64,000 bases of DNA from Channallabes apus (GCA_030522415.1 CM060127.1:12120646-12184645), one strand, 5' to 3'; positions 1 through 23,276 are shown, numbered from the stretch's first letter. Notes: generated by a model not told the origin, from the sequence alone. Numbers and translations are program-made.

Positions 1-985
1 GATTACGGTCTGAGGATTGGGCTGGACACTCCATAATGTTAATCGTGTTGGTCTGGAACCACGATGCTGCTCGCTTACTGCTGTGTTTGGGGTCGTTGTC
101 TTGTTGAAACACCATTTCAAGGACATTTCCTCTTCGGCATAAGGCAACATGACTTTAAGTATTCTGATGTACTCCGATTGATCCATGATCCCTGAAATGT
201 GATAAATAGGCCCAACACCATAGTACGAGAAGCTACATCCCCATATCATGATGCTTGTGCCTCCATGCTTCACTGTCTTCACAGTGTACTGTGGCAAACT
301 GTCAGCGGCCTCTAGACCCAAAAAGAACAATCTTGCTTTCATCAGTTCACAAAATATTGGGCCACTTCAGCACATGTCCCCACCCCCCTCCCCCCCAACC
401 AACAATGGGCCTTTGCGGCGGCTTCTTGCTGATAGCTTGACTTCACATAGCCGTCTTCTAATAGTACTGTAACAGTACTAACATTACATTACTAACTTTA
501 GATGTTCTTTGAGTCAATTTTGTTATTCTTTGATCCATTTGAATGGTAGTTTTCCGTTTTCTTCCACGTCTTTCTGGTTTTGGTCTCCATTTTAAAGCTT
601 AAAAATGATTTGGTATCATTTTAGCAGAGCAGCCCATCATTATCTGCACTTCTTTATCTGCACCCCATTTTACTCTGATTTTCAGAGAGAAATGCACAGG
701 ACAACCTTTTCTGCATTTATCCTTAAATAAGAGGAACTTGTTTGACACCTGTTTATCACATGATAATTTACCTCTCTAATTGACCAATTTTTTAAACAGA
801 CTAATATTTGTTTTTCTTCACTTACATTAAACTAAATACATTTAGCACATTTTTCTTCATGTTGTGATTCAGAATAGAATGTGCAGGGGATCCAGTGCAT
901 TTATGTGATTTAAATTAAGTTATTATATGGATATGGAGCTTTACTCACTTTTTTCAACACACTGCTATTATTTTGAACACCACTG
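1..985 (-). mobile_element. Tc1-like transposon relic (truncated by window edge)
   Basis: The right terminus at about 940-985 reads, on the - strand, as cagtggtgttcaaaataata (Tc1-type end) followed by TA at 986. The - strand from about 420 to 1 translates in pieces to a Tc1 transposase C-terminal region (GDVASRTMVLGLFI; then a degenerate NKTTTPNTA where the family has its DNDPKH block). Many frame breaks; inactive. Confidence 0.75.
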
Positions 986-1319
986 TATAAACACTCTTAC
1001 TACAATCCAGGGAGGGTAATGCTGATGGACAGAAAGATGTATGATGGGTTTGTTTGTAAAGGGGTAATAGGTGAATGGGTGGTTGTAGTAGTAACGGATG
1101 ATTGAAAGGATGGATAAACAGTTCCATAAAAACTGGACTGGATGGGTCAGTGGATTTATAAAGAATGGAAGAATGTGTGCAGGGTGGCTGGATTCATGTA
1201 TCTATTAATAGATGGTTGGGTAAAATGTTTTTTAACGATTGAATTATGGATTAGCAGATGGATTGATTGATGGAGTTGATTGTTGAAGATGTATCAGTGG
1301 TTGTTTGGGTAAAAGGTTT
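986..1319. other. no gene seen; degenerate GGAT-type repeats
   Basis: AT-rich intronic DNA of tanc2 with scattered tggatg and gatgg units that become denser at 1640-1830. No exon-like segment was recognised. Confidence 0.5.
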
Positions 1320-1324
1320 TGGGG

Positions 1325-1560
1325 TGGTGGTGGCTCAGTGTGTTAAAGCTCTGAGTTACTGATTAGGAGGTCGGCGGTTAGAGCCCCAGGTCCGACAAGT
1401 TCCTGCTGTTGGGCCTTTGAGTAAGGCCCTTTACCCTGTCTACTCCAGGGGCGCCATATAATTCCTGACCCTGCGCTCTGCTCCCAGTCTATTAACAAAA
1501 AGTTAGGATATGCAAAGAATAAAGTATTATAATGTGCAAGAATGTATATGTGATGAATCA
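1325..1560 (+). repeat. tRNA-derived SINE
   Basis: Box A-like tggctcagtg at 1331 and box B-like ggttagagccc at 1376-1386, with a conserved body (gggcctttgagtaaggccc) and a tail ending in tgcaaagaataaagtattat. A second, more diverged copy of the family is at about 5240-5455. Confidence 0.7.
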
Positions 1561-1639
1561 AGATGGAACTTAAAACTTTACTTAATATGTAGATACGATC
1601 GATAGAGAAATTTGAAGCTGGTTTAGTAAATGTAAAACC

Positions 1640-1830
1640 ATAAAGATGGATGGATGGATGGTGGATAGACAGATTGATTGATTGATTGATAGTTGAAGAT
1701 GGGTAAGTAGATGGTTGGTAAGAAGATTTGCAACAATGGATGGATGGATGGAGTTGGAGATAGATTGATTTGGTTGGGTCAAGCAATTTTTAATGGATGG
1801 AGTTGATAGTTGAAGAGGGATAGATGGATT
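1640..1830. repeat. degenerate (TGGA)n / (GATT)n satellite
   Basis: Short tetranucleotide runs such as atggatggatgg at 1647 and 1738 and gattgattgatt at 1673. They create spurious long frames on the - strand. Confidence 0.7.
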
Positions 1831-2049
1831 TTGTAAGGAAGTTTAGACGATTGGATTTGACACTTGGTTAGGTAAAAGGATTTGTAAAATAATTGAGTGG
1901 ATGGATGAGTTCACCGCTGAAAGAATTAGTGAACGATAGATGGATCATGCTGTTTCACTTCTTCAGTATTTTGTTCTCTTTATAATTGATCTTTGAGTTG
2001 CAGAAGATTTTATGATTATACAGCGTCTGTGTGTGTACCTGCATTCTAG

Positions 2050-13604
<11,555 letters not shown>

Positions 13605-15931
13605 GGCACACCTTGTAGATATTTACTAGGACTCACATGGTTCCCTCCAAACACACTTTGATGTAATTTTATCTTAAATCTTAACATGTGGACCTGAAAG
13701 GAGATGTTGTAAAAAGAATCTGCTTTGGGATCAGGACATGCAGGATGCTTTTTCAAAAGCATAAGTAGAATTGAGCCACTGTAACTGCTGTATGTTAGCT
13801 AGAGATGCTGCATTACGGGATGTTTGTATCAGTCATACAGATAGTCTGACCCCCCGTGGTTTTCAAAAAGGGTCCATTTATTCAGAAATCCACTTTAAGC
13901 TTTTATATTAAGATGGACAAGAGTATTGCAGAGCATAACACATCCAATATGCAGGACTTGTTCAAACACATCTGGTGACTTAACCCTAAAATCGTATTGG
14001 AAAATGGATATAATAGAGCTTCTTAACAGCCAGTACTTACTCCTGACACACCAAGCTGTCTGTTGTCGTTACTTTTTACTGCATTTCTGACATAATTAAT
14101 GCTGGTCGACTAGTTAAATGCCTCTGCATCCATTTTGGCAAATTGGCAAACAGTGTGTATGCTTTTTATATCAAACACATGGCAGATGGGCAAACAGCTT
14201 TGACAAACAAGGCGTGGCCAAACATTTTCCTGTAGTCAATTTTAAAATGAAAATTTGATAAAGCAGTATGGTGACGTAGTGGTTAGCACTGTGGCCTCAC
14301 ACCTCCAGGGTTGAGGTTTCTATTCCAGCCTCAGGTCTGTGCCCGTGGAGTTTCCGTCCGTCTCCTCGTGCTTGGTGGGTTTCCTCTGGGCCTTCCGGTT
14401 TCTTTCCACAGTCCAAAGACATGAAGATTAAGTTAATTGGTGTTTCCAAATTGCCAATAGTGCTTGTGTGTGTGCACATGCCCTGTGATGGATTGGCAAC
14501 CTTTCCAGGGTGTACCCCGCTTCATGCCCTAATGATAAAAATGATAAATGATACAGTATGAAAATTGCGCCACCTGCACTATTGGTCCAGAGAAAGTTGT
14601 TTAATTGACTTGTTTAGCTGAGCAAACCATTGAGGGGAAACAAACACCAAAGCAAGTCCTGCTCCACCAAAGAAATGTTTTAATATAATTTATGTTGTAT
14701 TACAGTGATGTCAAAATGGTTGCTAGTTGCTAGTTTGTTTAGCTGAACGTCATACAGAGTAGATACACATACCGGTACAACATTGACTTTAATTGTAAAG
14801 AAGTTATTTCTTCCTGATCAACTGGCTGTTCCAGTGCATTCGCTTGTTTTCTGTCATTGGCTTGGTATGTCATGGTCCTAAGTCTGAATGTTTTGCAAAG
14901 CCTTAGATACAGTACATCTCCTGCATACATAAGGTGTTTGATGCACAGTATGTCGGAAATCTTGCACCCCAAGAGATGAGACCAAATTCTGGACCCCTCC
15001 ATGCCTCTGAACAAGCCACAACGTTGCCAGGCTCCAACCTTGATCTGAAGCCTTGTCTGTATATATGGCTATAAAAGGTGATCCCAAATCAGTGTGTACA
15101 TAGCAAAAGTAATGACAGAAAAAAAAAAAGAATATTTATCGATTTAAGTTATGTTTGTACAAAATTATATATAAACATATACATACTTTATTTTGCTCTT
15201 GGTGCCGTTGTGCTCCGCTTTCTTGCTCCTGGTAGATCAGTAATGTGAATTATTTAAAAAAAAAAAAAAAAATCTTGTTTTAAGGGCAATTTTAGTTTCA
15301 TGCAAATGTTCCATTGATCCTTTAAAACACTGCACTTTGGTTTACGGACAGAAGGAGGCGCTGCAACATTCCGGAGTATATAATATCGATCATCTCATGT
15401 TATGTTCACATTCATGAAGGTAACAAAGTTATTAGCCTGTGGATGATTAATTTTTTTTTGTTTTTTTGTGAGAGGATAAAGTCATTATGGATTGAGGATT
15501 TATTTTACTTTTAGACACTTTTTTCCCCATTTAGACCATTTTACACACTTTGTACATTGTATTTATTTCTTGTTTCTATTTTTAAAGAAGTTTGGAGTGA
15601 CTTTCACTAAGCATCTGATTTTCATCTTTATTGTTTTCACTTTGTTCTTTTCAGCACAGTTTCGTTAGTCACTTTCTCTTTTTTGTTTTGGTTAGTTTTT
15701 TGTTACTCTTACAGTTAACAGTACTGGAAACTCTTTGTCCTTTGTTTTAGCCAAACATTTTCAACTGCTGTCGAAAAAAAAACTTTTTTTTTTTTTCCCA
15801 AATGTGTTAAAACCATTTTTTAATGGCTGATGTGTAAATGATTGTACAAATTGTGATTAATTAGAATGCATGCTCTATGCTGATGCACACATTAACATTT
15901 GTGTGCATATGCGTGTGAGTTTTCACTTAAT

Positions 15932-15965
<34 letters not shown>

Positions 15966-16160
15966 AAGCGAGGAAAGGACTGTGCTTTATTCATTTCCCT
16001 CGTTCCCATATTTTCTTCTCCCGCACAATTATTTTTATTTAAGTTTTATAATGTTTCAGTTGTATTTTGTTTGAAATCTCAGCTTGTTGTTTGCAGAATT
16101 CTCTGTACATGGTTTTAAGCCGGAGTAAACGAAGAGTAAAAGCCAGAACCATTGAATGCA
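13605..16160 (+). other. tanc2: tanc2 3' UTR (approximate extent)
   Basis: AT-rich non-coding sequence after the stop codon, with poly-T/A runs and a (TA)n(GA)n microsatellite at 15931-15965. No clean AATAAA was found; variant AGTAAA hexamers at 16124-16140 are the best candidates for the end. A SINE-like repeat lies inside at about 14262-14560. The extent is inferred. Confidence 0.45.
14262..14560 (+). repeat. tRNA-like SINE-type repeat in tanc2 3' UTR
   Basis: Begins gtagtggttagcactgtggc (tRNA-like box A region), then the widespread teleost block around ccacagtccaaagacatg and a GT-rich middle, then gtgatggattggcaac and a grid-like end. It belongs to the same family as copies at 45.95, 52.94, 54.03, 57.05 and 59.28 kb. 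Confidence 0.75.
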
Positions 16161-16677
16161 TTTTTTTTTATCCAGTTTCATGATTGTAAACTCTACAGTC
16201 AGCTGTATGTAAAGGAGAAAATAATGTACTAATTTAAAAATGGAAAGAAACTCCCTTGGAGTGAAACGATTAGTGGCTGGATGAGTCTTTTTTTTATTAT
16301 TATTATTTTTTTATTCCACATTTAATCTTAATACATTTAAAAAAAGAAACAATTCCATATTAAATCATGAAGTCATTACAAGATGATTCTGTTTCAATGA
16401 ATGATTCCTGAATAATTTTAGAACATTAGGAAAACCAAGAAATCTGTTTACTTTAAAAGCTGATTTAGGCTTCTGTGTCAAATGTACGCAAGTGATCTAC
16501 AGTGGTCTTGGCATGCATTTTTGGATTTCAACTCGATTCAAAAATGGAAGCGGAGCGGAAGAAGCCATAAATCCATATAAGTTGTCGGAAAGGTATTGCT
16601 ACCATGTGGACCAATCTGCGTCACCACAACATGTGATTGCATTTCTAATGAGTTGCACATCAGGTTACACCATACGG

Positions 16678-17834
16678 TAGAGGTGGGCGATACTGCAAAA
16701 TTTTGTATCGATCCGATACCGATATTTACAGGGCCAATATCGCCGATACCGATATTTATTTTATTTTTAGCACACAATATAAATTACATCTACAAAATTA
16801 TAAATTTTAGTCTATAGCCTAGCCACAATCCTTTAACAATCCTATTGTGTCCCTTCCATGGTTAAATTAAACACACAACACACACACCGTGAACACACAC
16901 CCGGCACAGTGCAGTTATTTGTTAATCTTAGTTTTGATTAAATACCATTAATGAAGATTTTAAAATATTGTAAAAAAAAAAAAAAAGTATTATTCATTAG
17001 TTGTCTATTAATACAATGTTTAACAAATGACACTTTATTTTGCCAGTGTTGAAAAATGGTAACACTTTACAAATAATCACTTTAATTTTAATATAAATCC
17101 ACAGTTTTACAAAAAATACCACAGTTAAACTATGGTTAGTGTAAGCATTGTTAATTTGTGGTTTATATGTAACAACTATGGTGATGACACTTCATGCTGA
17201 AGATCCAATATGACTATAAACATATTGTTTACCCAGTGTTAGCTACCTGGATATTACTGAGGCTGAAAGGACTCTGCCAGTGACTTCTGGCTCGCTGCCA
17301 GGGGGCGGGGCTCTGACTGAAAGATTTACCTCCTGTCTTTCTCTTTGTAGTTCCGTGCTCTCTTTGTCTCTCGTTTATGTGTTTGTGTAAGTTGGTGGTG
17401 TTACCACAGCGAATCACCTTTTAACAGGCGTCGCAATTTGCTGTTTTCATTCACAGCAGTAAAATACCTCCACACACACAGCGCTCCGTTTTTTATCTGC
17501 CGACTCCGTGATACCAAGTCAGACACACACCGCGCGCGCTCTCACTCTCTCTGCAGCTGCTTGTTTTAGGCGCTGCTGAGTCACGTGATGTTTAAGGTAA
17601 CAAAACACAACAGGGGGGGGGGAGGGGTGGACAATGTGCGCGACGTGTGAAAGGAGCTGCATAAGAGAGCGTTATATACAAGCGCATTTTAAATATACTT
17701 CATGCAAAATAAATAAGATCACGGGTTTAAAAAAAAGCCCTTAATATCGATATTTTTACTTTTGGATCGATCATTTTCGATACAACCCCTAGAATCGATA
17801 GTATCGATATTAAGGATCGATATGCCCACCCCTA
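16678..17834. mobile_element. non-autonomous hAT-type transposon
   Basis: Ends TAGAGGTGGGCGATA at 16678 and, inverted, TAGGGGTGGGCATAT at 17834. It is flanked by a perfect 8-bp target duplication ccatacgg (16670-16677 and 17835-17842), as in hAT transposons. Subterminal regions are rich in atcgat/gatacc units. No transposase frame remains; 1157 bp. Confidence 0.88.
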
Positions 17835-17842
17835 CCATACGG

Positions 17843-18231
17843 TACAGCGTAGTCCACGTGGCTTTGCATAGACTTATCACAGAAGCAAAAATCAGCTTTA
17901 AGGCCACAGCTGTATGGTAACCATAACAACCAGCTAGCTTCCTAGCTAGTTACATTTATTCTTGTCAAGTAATAAAGATGAGAAAGGATTGATGCAAGTC
18001 TGGTAATAAGGAGGTTGTTTGACTTTCATAGAGAATCAAAATAATTTGTGCTCGTGTTACTCTATTATAAGCAGCTAAAGCGAAAACGCGACATCATTTA
18101 ATGGTGAGCATCCCAAACATATGCACACTTTTTTTTTTTTCTTTTTTTTTTAAACTGTTGGTTATGTTGAAATGTTTCCCCTGTGTGCTCTGAGTCTCAT
18201 ATCCGAAAATGTGGCCTGATCGAAACACCAG
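17843..18231. other. unique sequence between two transposons
   Basis: AT-rich sequence with a poly-T run at 18129-18151. It continues the sequence left of 16670, so it is the pre-insertion locus. No gene. Confidence 0.5.
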
Positions 18232-18562
18232 GGGCCTCATGTATCAATGCTGCGTACGCACAAAGGCTTTGCTTACGTCAGTTTTCACGCTCACGGTCGG
18301 ATTTACTAACAGTGAAATTAACGTGAGAATGTGCGTTCTTCCACGCCAACTTCATGTCTGGTGTACATGTATTTCTTGTGTGTGTTTGTTTTATTTCCGT
18401 TGGCGACTCCTAGAGGCAATTATGTTAAATTGCACCAACATGTGAAAAACATTGCTATTAATTTATAATTGATAAAATGGGTTAATTGACATAGTATTTT
18501 TCTACCAATTATTTGATTTAGAACATATAAAAGCATTTTCAAATGTATACAACCCTTAGTCT

Positions 18563-19063
18563 ATGGCAATGGCAGTGTTGGCCTTATTAGAGGACATTGT
18601 CAATGGCCGAATCCAAAGGGAACGCGTTTTTAGGGATCACAGTGATTTTCTGGCCCATGATGATGACTGGCTTATTAGCCGTTTCAGATTTCCAAGAGCT
18701 ATCCTCTTGGAGCTCTGTGCTGAGTTTGGTCCAAATTTGGAAAGAGAGGCAGCGAGGAGCCACGCATTACCCGTTCCCTTACAGGTGCTGACAACGCTTG
18801 GTTTCCTGGCAACTGGTTCTTTCCAAAGGGAACCGACAGACAGCTCGGGGTTAAGCCAGTCGTCTTTGAGCTGTGCAGTGCCAGCTGTATGGGACGGGAT
18901 CATCCGCATGTCTAGCAGTTATATATTTAAGCGCATTAAAGCGCAATTTGCAGCGATCGCCGGTTTTCCTAATCTAATCGGAGCCATCGACTGCACGCAC
19001 ATTGCTATAAAGGAGCCATCTGAAGACGAATTTGCATACGTGAATCGGAAACATTTCCATTGA
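18563..19063 (+). pseudogene. Harbinger (HARBI1-like) transposase, N-terminal part
   Basis: Frame of 166 codons ending at TGA 19061-19063. Recognisable blocks are SRFRFPRAILLELCAEFGP, VLTTLGFLATGSFQRE, AVWDGIIRMSS and AAIAGFPNLIGAIDCTHIAI; the Asp in IDCTH is the first residue of the DDE triad. The frame stops after NRKHFH, where a full protein would continue to the second Asp and the Glu, so it cannot be catalytic. Compared with the family, the segment after SSSYIF also looks shortened. Nuclease of a cut-and-paste transposon; inactive here. Confidence 0.85.
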
Positions 19064-19104
19064 ATAAATGTGCAAATATGTGATGCTCAAACAGGTTGCA
19101 TGAT

Positions 19105-19245
19105 CTGACCGCGCGCAACCCCCCCCCCCCCCTAGCCCCCCCGCTCCGTTGCATGATCTGGGGAAAAAACAATGCTAGACCAGGATCCCCCCTTCAAATT
19201 TCTCACTGCCCCTCCATATAGTCAGGTCTAGAACCGGCCCTGCTC
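19105..19245. repeat. C-rich insertion / foreign transposon end
   Basis: A poly-C run followed by sequence whose inverse begins cagggccggttctagacctg, a common transposon-end wording. It replaces the missing part of the Harbinger transposase. Confidence 0.4.
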
Positions 19246-19424
19246 AAATGCACCTAACAAATATTGTGGCAAGGTGTCCTGGGTCAACCCATGATTCATT
19301 CATCCTCACAGCATGGCTGGGATGAGGCTCCAAGGTGGCAGGGTGCGTCATGGGTGGCTTCTTGGTGAGTGATGTATTTAAAGATATTATTCCAGCTAAG
19401 TTTTTTTTTTTATTTTTTTTTTTA

Positions 19425-19612
19425 TTAATTCCGGAGGACAAACTTGCAAATAACACCGTTTTTCTCCGGTCTACCTCCGATAGGAGCACATTCTGTGAAG
19501 TGTCTCTTCTTGCTTGCATTTGCCATCGCTTTTTCGTTTGGTTTTGCCAAAGTGGAGTCATTACCATATTTATACGGGGGAGGAGGCAGGGAGGGGTTTT
19601 GCGCTCGTGCAC
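19425..19612 (-). pseudogene. Harbinger Myb/SANT-like accessory protein relic
   Basis: Two overlapping - strand frames carry pieces of the Myb-like DNA-binding partner (MANASKKRHFTEC; then VLLSEVDRRKTVLFASLSSG and INKKKNKKK). A frameshift separates them. In this superfamily the partner helps import the transposase and bind the ends; this copy is broken. Confidence 0.6.
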
Positions 19613-19961
19613 TTGCGCTCAATTTCACGTTAATTCGGATGTACAAAGAGAATCTGCGTGGGATTCCGCGTACGCAGTGTTTCATACATCAGACTTTTTT
19701 AGTGCGTACGCACATTTACAGCTTTGTCCGTACGCAATGTTTTAGTATGAATTCAACGCAAGTCTTTGTACATGAGGCCCTGGTGTTGGCACGTTGGAGC
19801 GTCATTCGTGCTCTTTAAATCTGATCGATCTGCCTCCATAACTTTAACACCTCAAGACAAAGATGTGCAGAGAGCCGACAGCGCGGACAGAAGTCTGCGA
19901 GATCACAACACCCTTGCATAGCAGTCCTCTGCATTTAATCTGAAGTTTAGGCTTCAGCGTC

Positions 19962-20387
19962 TGTAGGGAATATTTGATTTTTAGTATGTTTTATGATATT
20001 CTGTGTGCGTGAGAACAGAATGTTACTACTTTCTCTTACCTCGACACAAGCTGCACTTTCAATAAACACATCCTATAGCAGTTTATGTTAAAGGTCGTAA
20101 AACTGTTAAATGCTCGTAAATGCAGAGCTACTCCTAATTTTATGTTCTTCTTTACCTTATCTTTTCTAAACATTCCTGACCAGATGTAAACACTTCTGCA
20201 CCCACCCTTTCTTTGGTTCTTTGCGTGTGTGTGCGTATATATACTCCTCTCTCCCACAATAAACTTGGAACGTCTCACTGAGCACGGACTTGTGTATTAT
20301 TGAGGGGTTCCCTGGTACCAGGCGGGAAGCAAAATACAGGCTGAGCACTGACTAGACGGGGTCTAGCAAAAACAAGAAATCCTTACA
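19962..20387 (+). repeat. ERV 5' LTR
   Basis: Begins tgtaggg, ends ccttaca. TATA-type box TATATATA at 20236-20243 and AATAAA at 20258-20263 put the promoter and polyadenylation signal close together, followed by a GT-rich stretch near 20290. Another AATAAA is at about 20060. Flanked on the left by gcgtc. Confidence 0.95.
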
Positions 20388-20412
20388 ATTTGAGGGCTCT
20401 GTCCGGGATACC
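20388..20412 (+). promoter_or_regulatory. ERV primer-binding site, proline-tRNA-like
   Basis: Immediately after the LTR, atttgagggctctgtccggg resembles the site complementary to the 3' end of tRNA-Pro used by many gammaretroviruses, but with an A for G and one extra T. The tRNA assignment is inference. Confidence 0.55.
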
Positions 20413-20418
20413 TCTAAT

Positions 20419-20427
20419 CAGGTGAGT
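20419..20427 (+). promoter_or_regulatory. ERV major splice donor
   Basis: cag|gtgagt, a perfect consensus donor 32 bp after the LTR and upstream of gag, as expected for the subgenomic env message. A matching acceptor candidate is at 25345-25363. Confidence 0.7.
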
Positions 20428-20726
20428 GCTGCTTTTTTATTTTTCTCTATAAGGATAGAGCAAGCACGCTCCCTGGTTTTTGGTATCTGGACCATATATA
20501 GTACGGGGGAGGATTGTCTTGTGGCTTTTACGCCAGTATAGCGCGCGCTCGCTTCTGAAAGGTTCCTTGAACTGAAGCATAGTGTGGAAGCTGTATTCTG
20601 TTGCCCGCTCTTTTTTTTTGTTTGTTTTTTTTTGTTTTTGTCTTTGTTGAGCTCTTTTTGTTGTCTTTTGTTGTTGTATTGTGTGTTTTTGTGTCTGTCT
20701 GTCACGGGTTAATTCACATTTATAAA

Positions 20727-22465
20727 ATGGATAATAAGAACACAACTACTTATCCAAAGCCGGACCCAGAAGAGGTTCCGCGCGACTGGATGAATAGGTG
20801 TGGACTCACTTATTTTACCACACCTTGGCTTGATAATTTATCAGGGTGGACTGAACCACAATTTCAATTTTTAACCTATCCACGCGGAGGTACTTTTAAG
20901 CCTGAATATCTAGCCTCTGCTTACTCTCAGATATATGAGGGTATGGGTGACCCAGGATGGGATTATCCTTACATGGGTTCATGTTATCAAAAATGGGTAG
21001 AAATGAAAGCTCTTTGGGATAAATACTTAGACATAAAAGAAACTAAAATACAGAAGAAAAAGATTCCAAAGGTCACATCCGAAACTACTGTATATTCAAG
21101 CCGCCCGTTCATTCAACGTTTCCGATCCCTCCTCCATATCATGCTGACATAGTAACATCAGCATCTAACCAACAAATAATTGAGAAAATTTATCCTAATT
21201 TGAATCCCACTAATCCTTTTGTGAGCTGCCCATCTGTGCCTGTCTCTCCCGTACCCACAAAACCGTGCTCACCTTCGTTGGAAGTGTGTGCCTCAGGAAA
21301 GGGAAAGACTCCCAAGAAGGTGTCAGGACAAACTCCTGACAGCCCTCTTTCGGATGATCCCGAGGATACTGATGGTGAGGATTTTGATAACTCAGACGAT
21401 GAAGGTCCGGATGAGAGGTCTCGCCCCAAACCTCGACAAGAAAACACTGCGCTTGTTTTCTCTATGGGGCCAAAGGGTCCAAAAATCCTTCCACCATCCG
21501 TAAGCACGCTGAAGGACATTATTAAGATGCTCCCTTCTCCCAACAAACCTTTGCATTTTGTTGATAGGCTGATAAAGGCTTCCAGGCACTGTCAGCTGGT
21601 GGGTGCGGATTATCGCTTTATTTTGCAATCGGTTTTGGGAGATGGGTACGATGAGGCTGATTTGATAAAGACGGTAAAATGTTTAGATCCTGAAAAAGAC
21701 AGATGGACTGTAGTGGTGAAACATGAAGACGTAGAGGGAGGGGGGAGACGAAAAAAGAAGGAATATGATTTTCTTTGGGGTAATTCTAATGAGGCTATGA
21801 AACTTTTAAAAGATGAGCTAACTACTTATCTTCTTGCACGTCAACAAGCTAGTCAGGATCTGTCACAGGTAACTAATTGTAAACAAGAAAAGAGTGAGAC
21901 CCTTTTGGGTGGTATGCCCCTCCCTGAAGAAAACCCTAACCCACTTTTCCTTACCACCTTCTTGAATAATTGTCGACCAGAAATCATGAAGATTTTACAG
22001 TTTCAATTGTCAGACCGTTCTACAACGATTATTAAAAAATTAGGTGAGCGTGTGAGAACACTGGAAGGAGACGGTATTTTAGAAAACAGACAAGTGGCAT
22101 GTTTGTTTGTGGAGAGTGAAGGACACAGAGGTGGAAAAAAGGGGGGTAGAGGAGTCAGAGGAGGCTGTGGAAGAGGTAGAGGAGGTCTGCAGGGTCAGAG
22201 TGCACCCTGTAGATCTGGTTGTTGTTATTATTGTGATAAAGAAGGTCATTGGGCTCGTGAATGTCGCACGAAGGCCCTTGATGAGGGACGTAGTGGACAG
22301 AATGTGTACAATCGATTGAATGATGATCAGTGGCATGATGCTAATGAGGTGTTTTCTCCTAATCCTTCACAGCAGCCACCACAGCGAGTACAACCACAAC
22401 AACAGCAGCAGCAATATAGACCCAATCCCTTCTCAGGGATGCAGGTAGGAGCATATGATGCATAG
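20727..22465 (+). pseudogene. ERV gag (one frameshift)
   Basis: Starts ATG 20727 (MDNKNTTTYP; no Gly at position 2, so no N-myristoylation signal is visible). The first frame runs to 21152. The second, ending at UAG 22463-22465, already carries PPPY (late-domain type, codons 21128-21139), so the shift lies at about 21095-21127. Downstream are an acidic linker, a capsid-like region, and one zinc knuckle CYYCDKEGHWAREC at 22223-22264 preceded by a Gly/Arg-rich stretch. Gag forms the virion core and packages RNA; this copy is interrupted. Confidence 0.88.
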
Positions 22466-23023
22466 GGATGCCCGCAGAGTTCCAGCCCCGCCATGTTACT
22501 TTGTACTTTCGAGTCACCTCAGGTTAATGAGTTGCCCTTTATAGAATTGTGTATAGATGGTTCTGTATTCTCTTTTTTGGTGGATACGGGAGCTACAATG
22601 TCGTCTTTAGGTCGTGATTATGAGGGACCGCTCTCGAATAAAAGTATCAGCTCTGTGGGAATTGAAGGGGTTGCTCAACGAAATTATTTCACTCCTCAGG
22701 TAACTGTAACATGTCCTTTAGATAAGGGAATTCATCTCTCTCATCGTTTTGTCTGTATGCCTGATTGTCCTTTTAATCTGCTAGGACGCGATTTAATGAG
22801 CAGATTACACATGTCCTTGACTTTTTCTGGCGCAAAACTCACTGTTGAAGTGCCTGATTCAGTTCCTTTTTCCCACCTCACAAATATGCGTGTAAATAAT
22901 TGTTTCCTTTCTTCACAGAACAGCTCTATTCCTGCTGCCCTTCAATGTGTGCCGAGCAGTCTGTGGGCTGAACATAAGGATGAGGTGGGGTTAGTACACT
23001 GTGTTCCTTATGAAGCTAAATGA
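22466..23023 (+). pseudogene. ERV protease domain, in frame with gag
   Basis: Follows the gag UAG without frame change. Contains the aspartic protease motif LVDTGAT (Asp codon at 22583) and the downstream LLGRDL helix motif. It ends at a UGA (23021-23023) beyond which the RT frame continues in phase, so the UGA is probably a point mutation. Confidence 0.88.
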
Positions 23024-23276
23024 AAACATTTGCAACCTGTGTACATCAAACAATATCCACTCTCCGAGGCCAAGGCCTCAGGAATAGATGAAATTTTAAG
23101 CTCATTGCTCAAGCAGGGTGTTATTAAACCATGTGTAAGTTCTTATAACACACCTGTTAATCCAGTACTGAAACCTGATGGTACGTGGAGATTTACACAA
23201 GATTTGAGAAGAATAAATAACATAATTATCCCTGTAGCACCTGTTGTGCCTGATATGCTTTCTTATCTAAAACTTT
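23024..23276 (+). pseudogene. ERV reverse transcriptase, N-terminal fragment
   Basis: Fingers region only: VYIKQYPLSEAKASGIDEIL, LLKQGVIKPC, WRFTQDLRRINN. The palm with the catalytic YXDD box is absent; sequence jumps at about 23276 to the connection domain in another frame. Confidence 0.88.

Larger units (their letters stand above)
18232..19780 (+). mobile_element. PIF/Harbinger transposon, degenerate
   Basis: Termini GGGCCTCATGTA at 18232 and its inverse at 19780, with shared tgcgtacgcac-like subterminal sequence. It encodes a truncated Harbinger transposase on + and a broken Myb/SANT-like partner on -, the normal two-gene plan of the superfamily. A C-rich, unrelated piece at about 19105-19245 interrupts the transposase. 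Confidence 0.85.
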
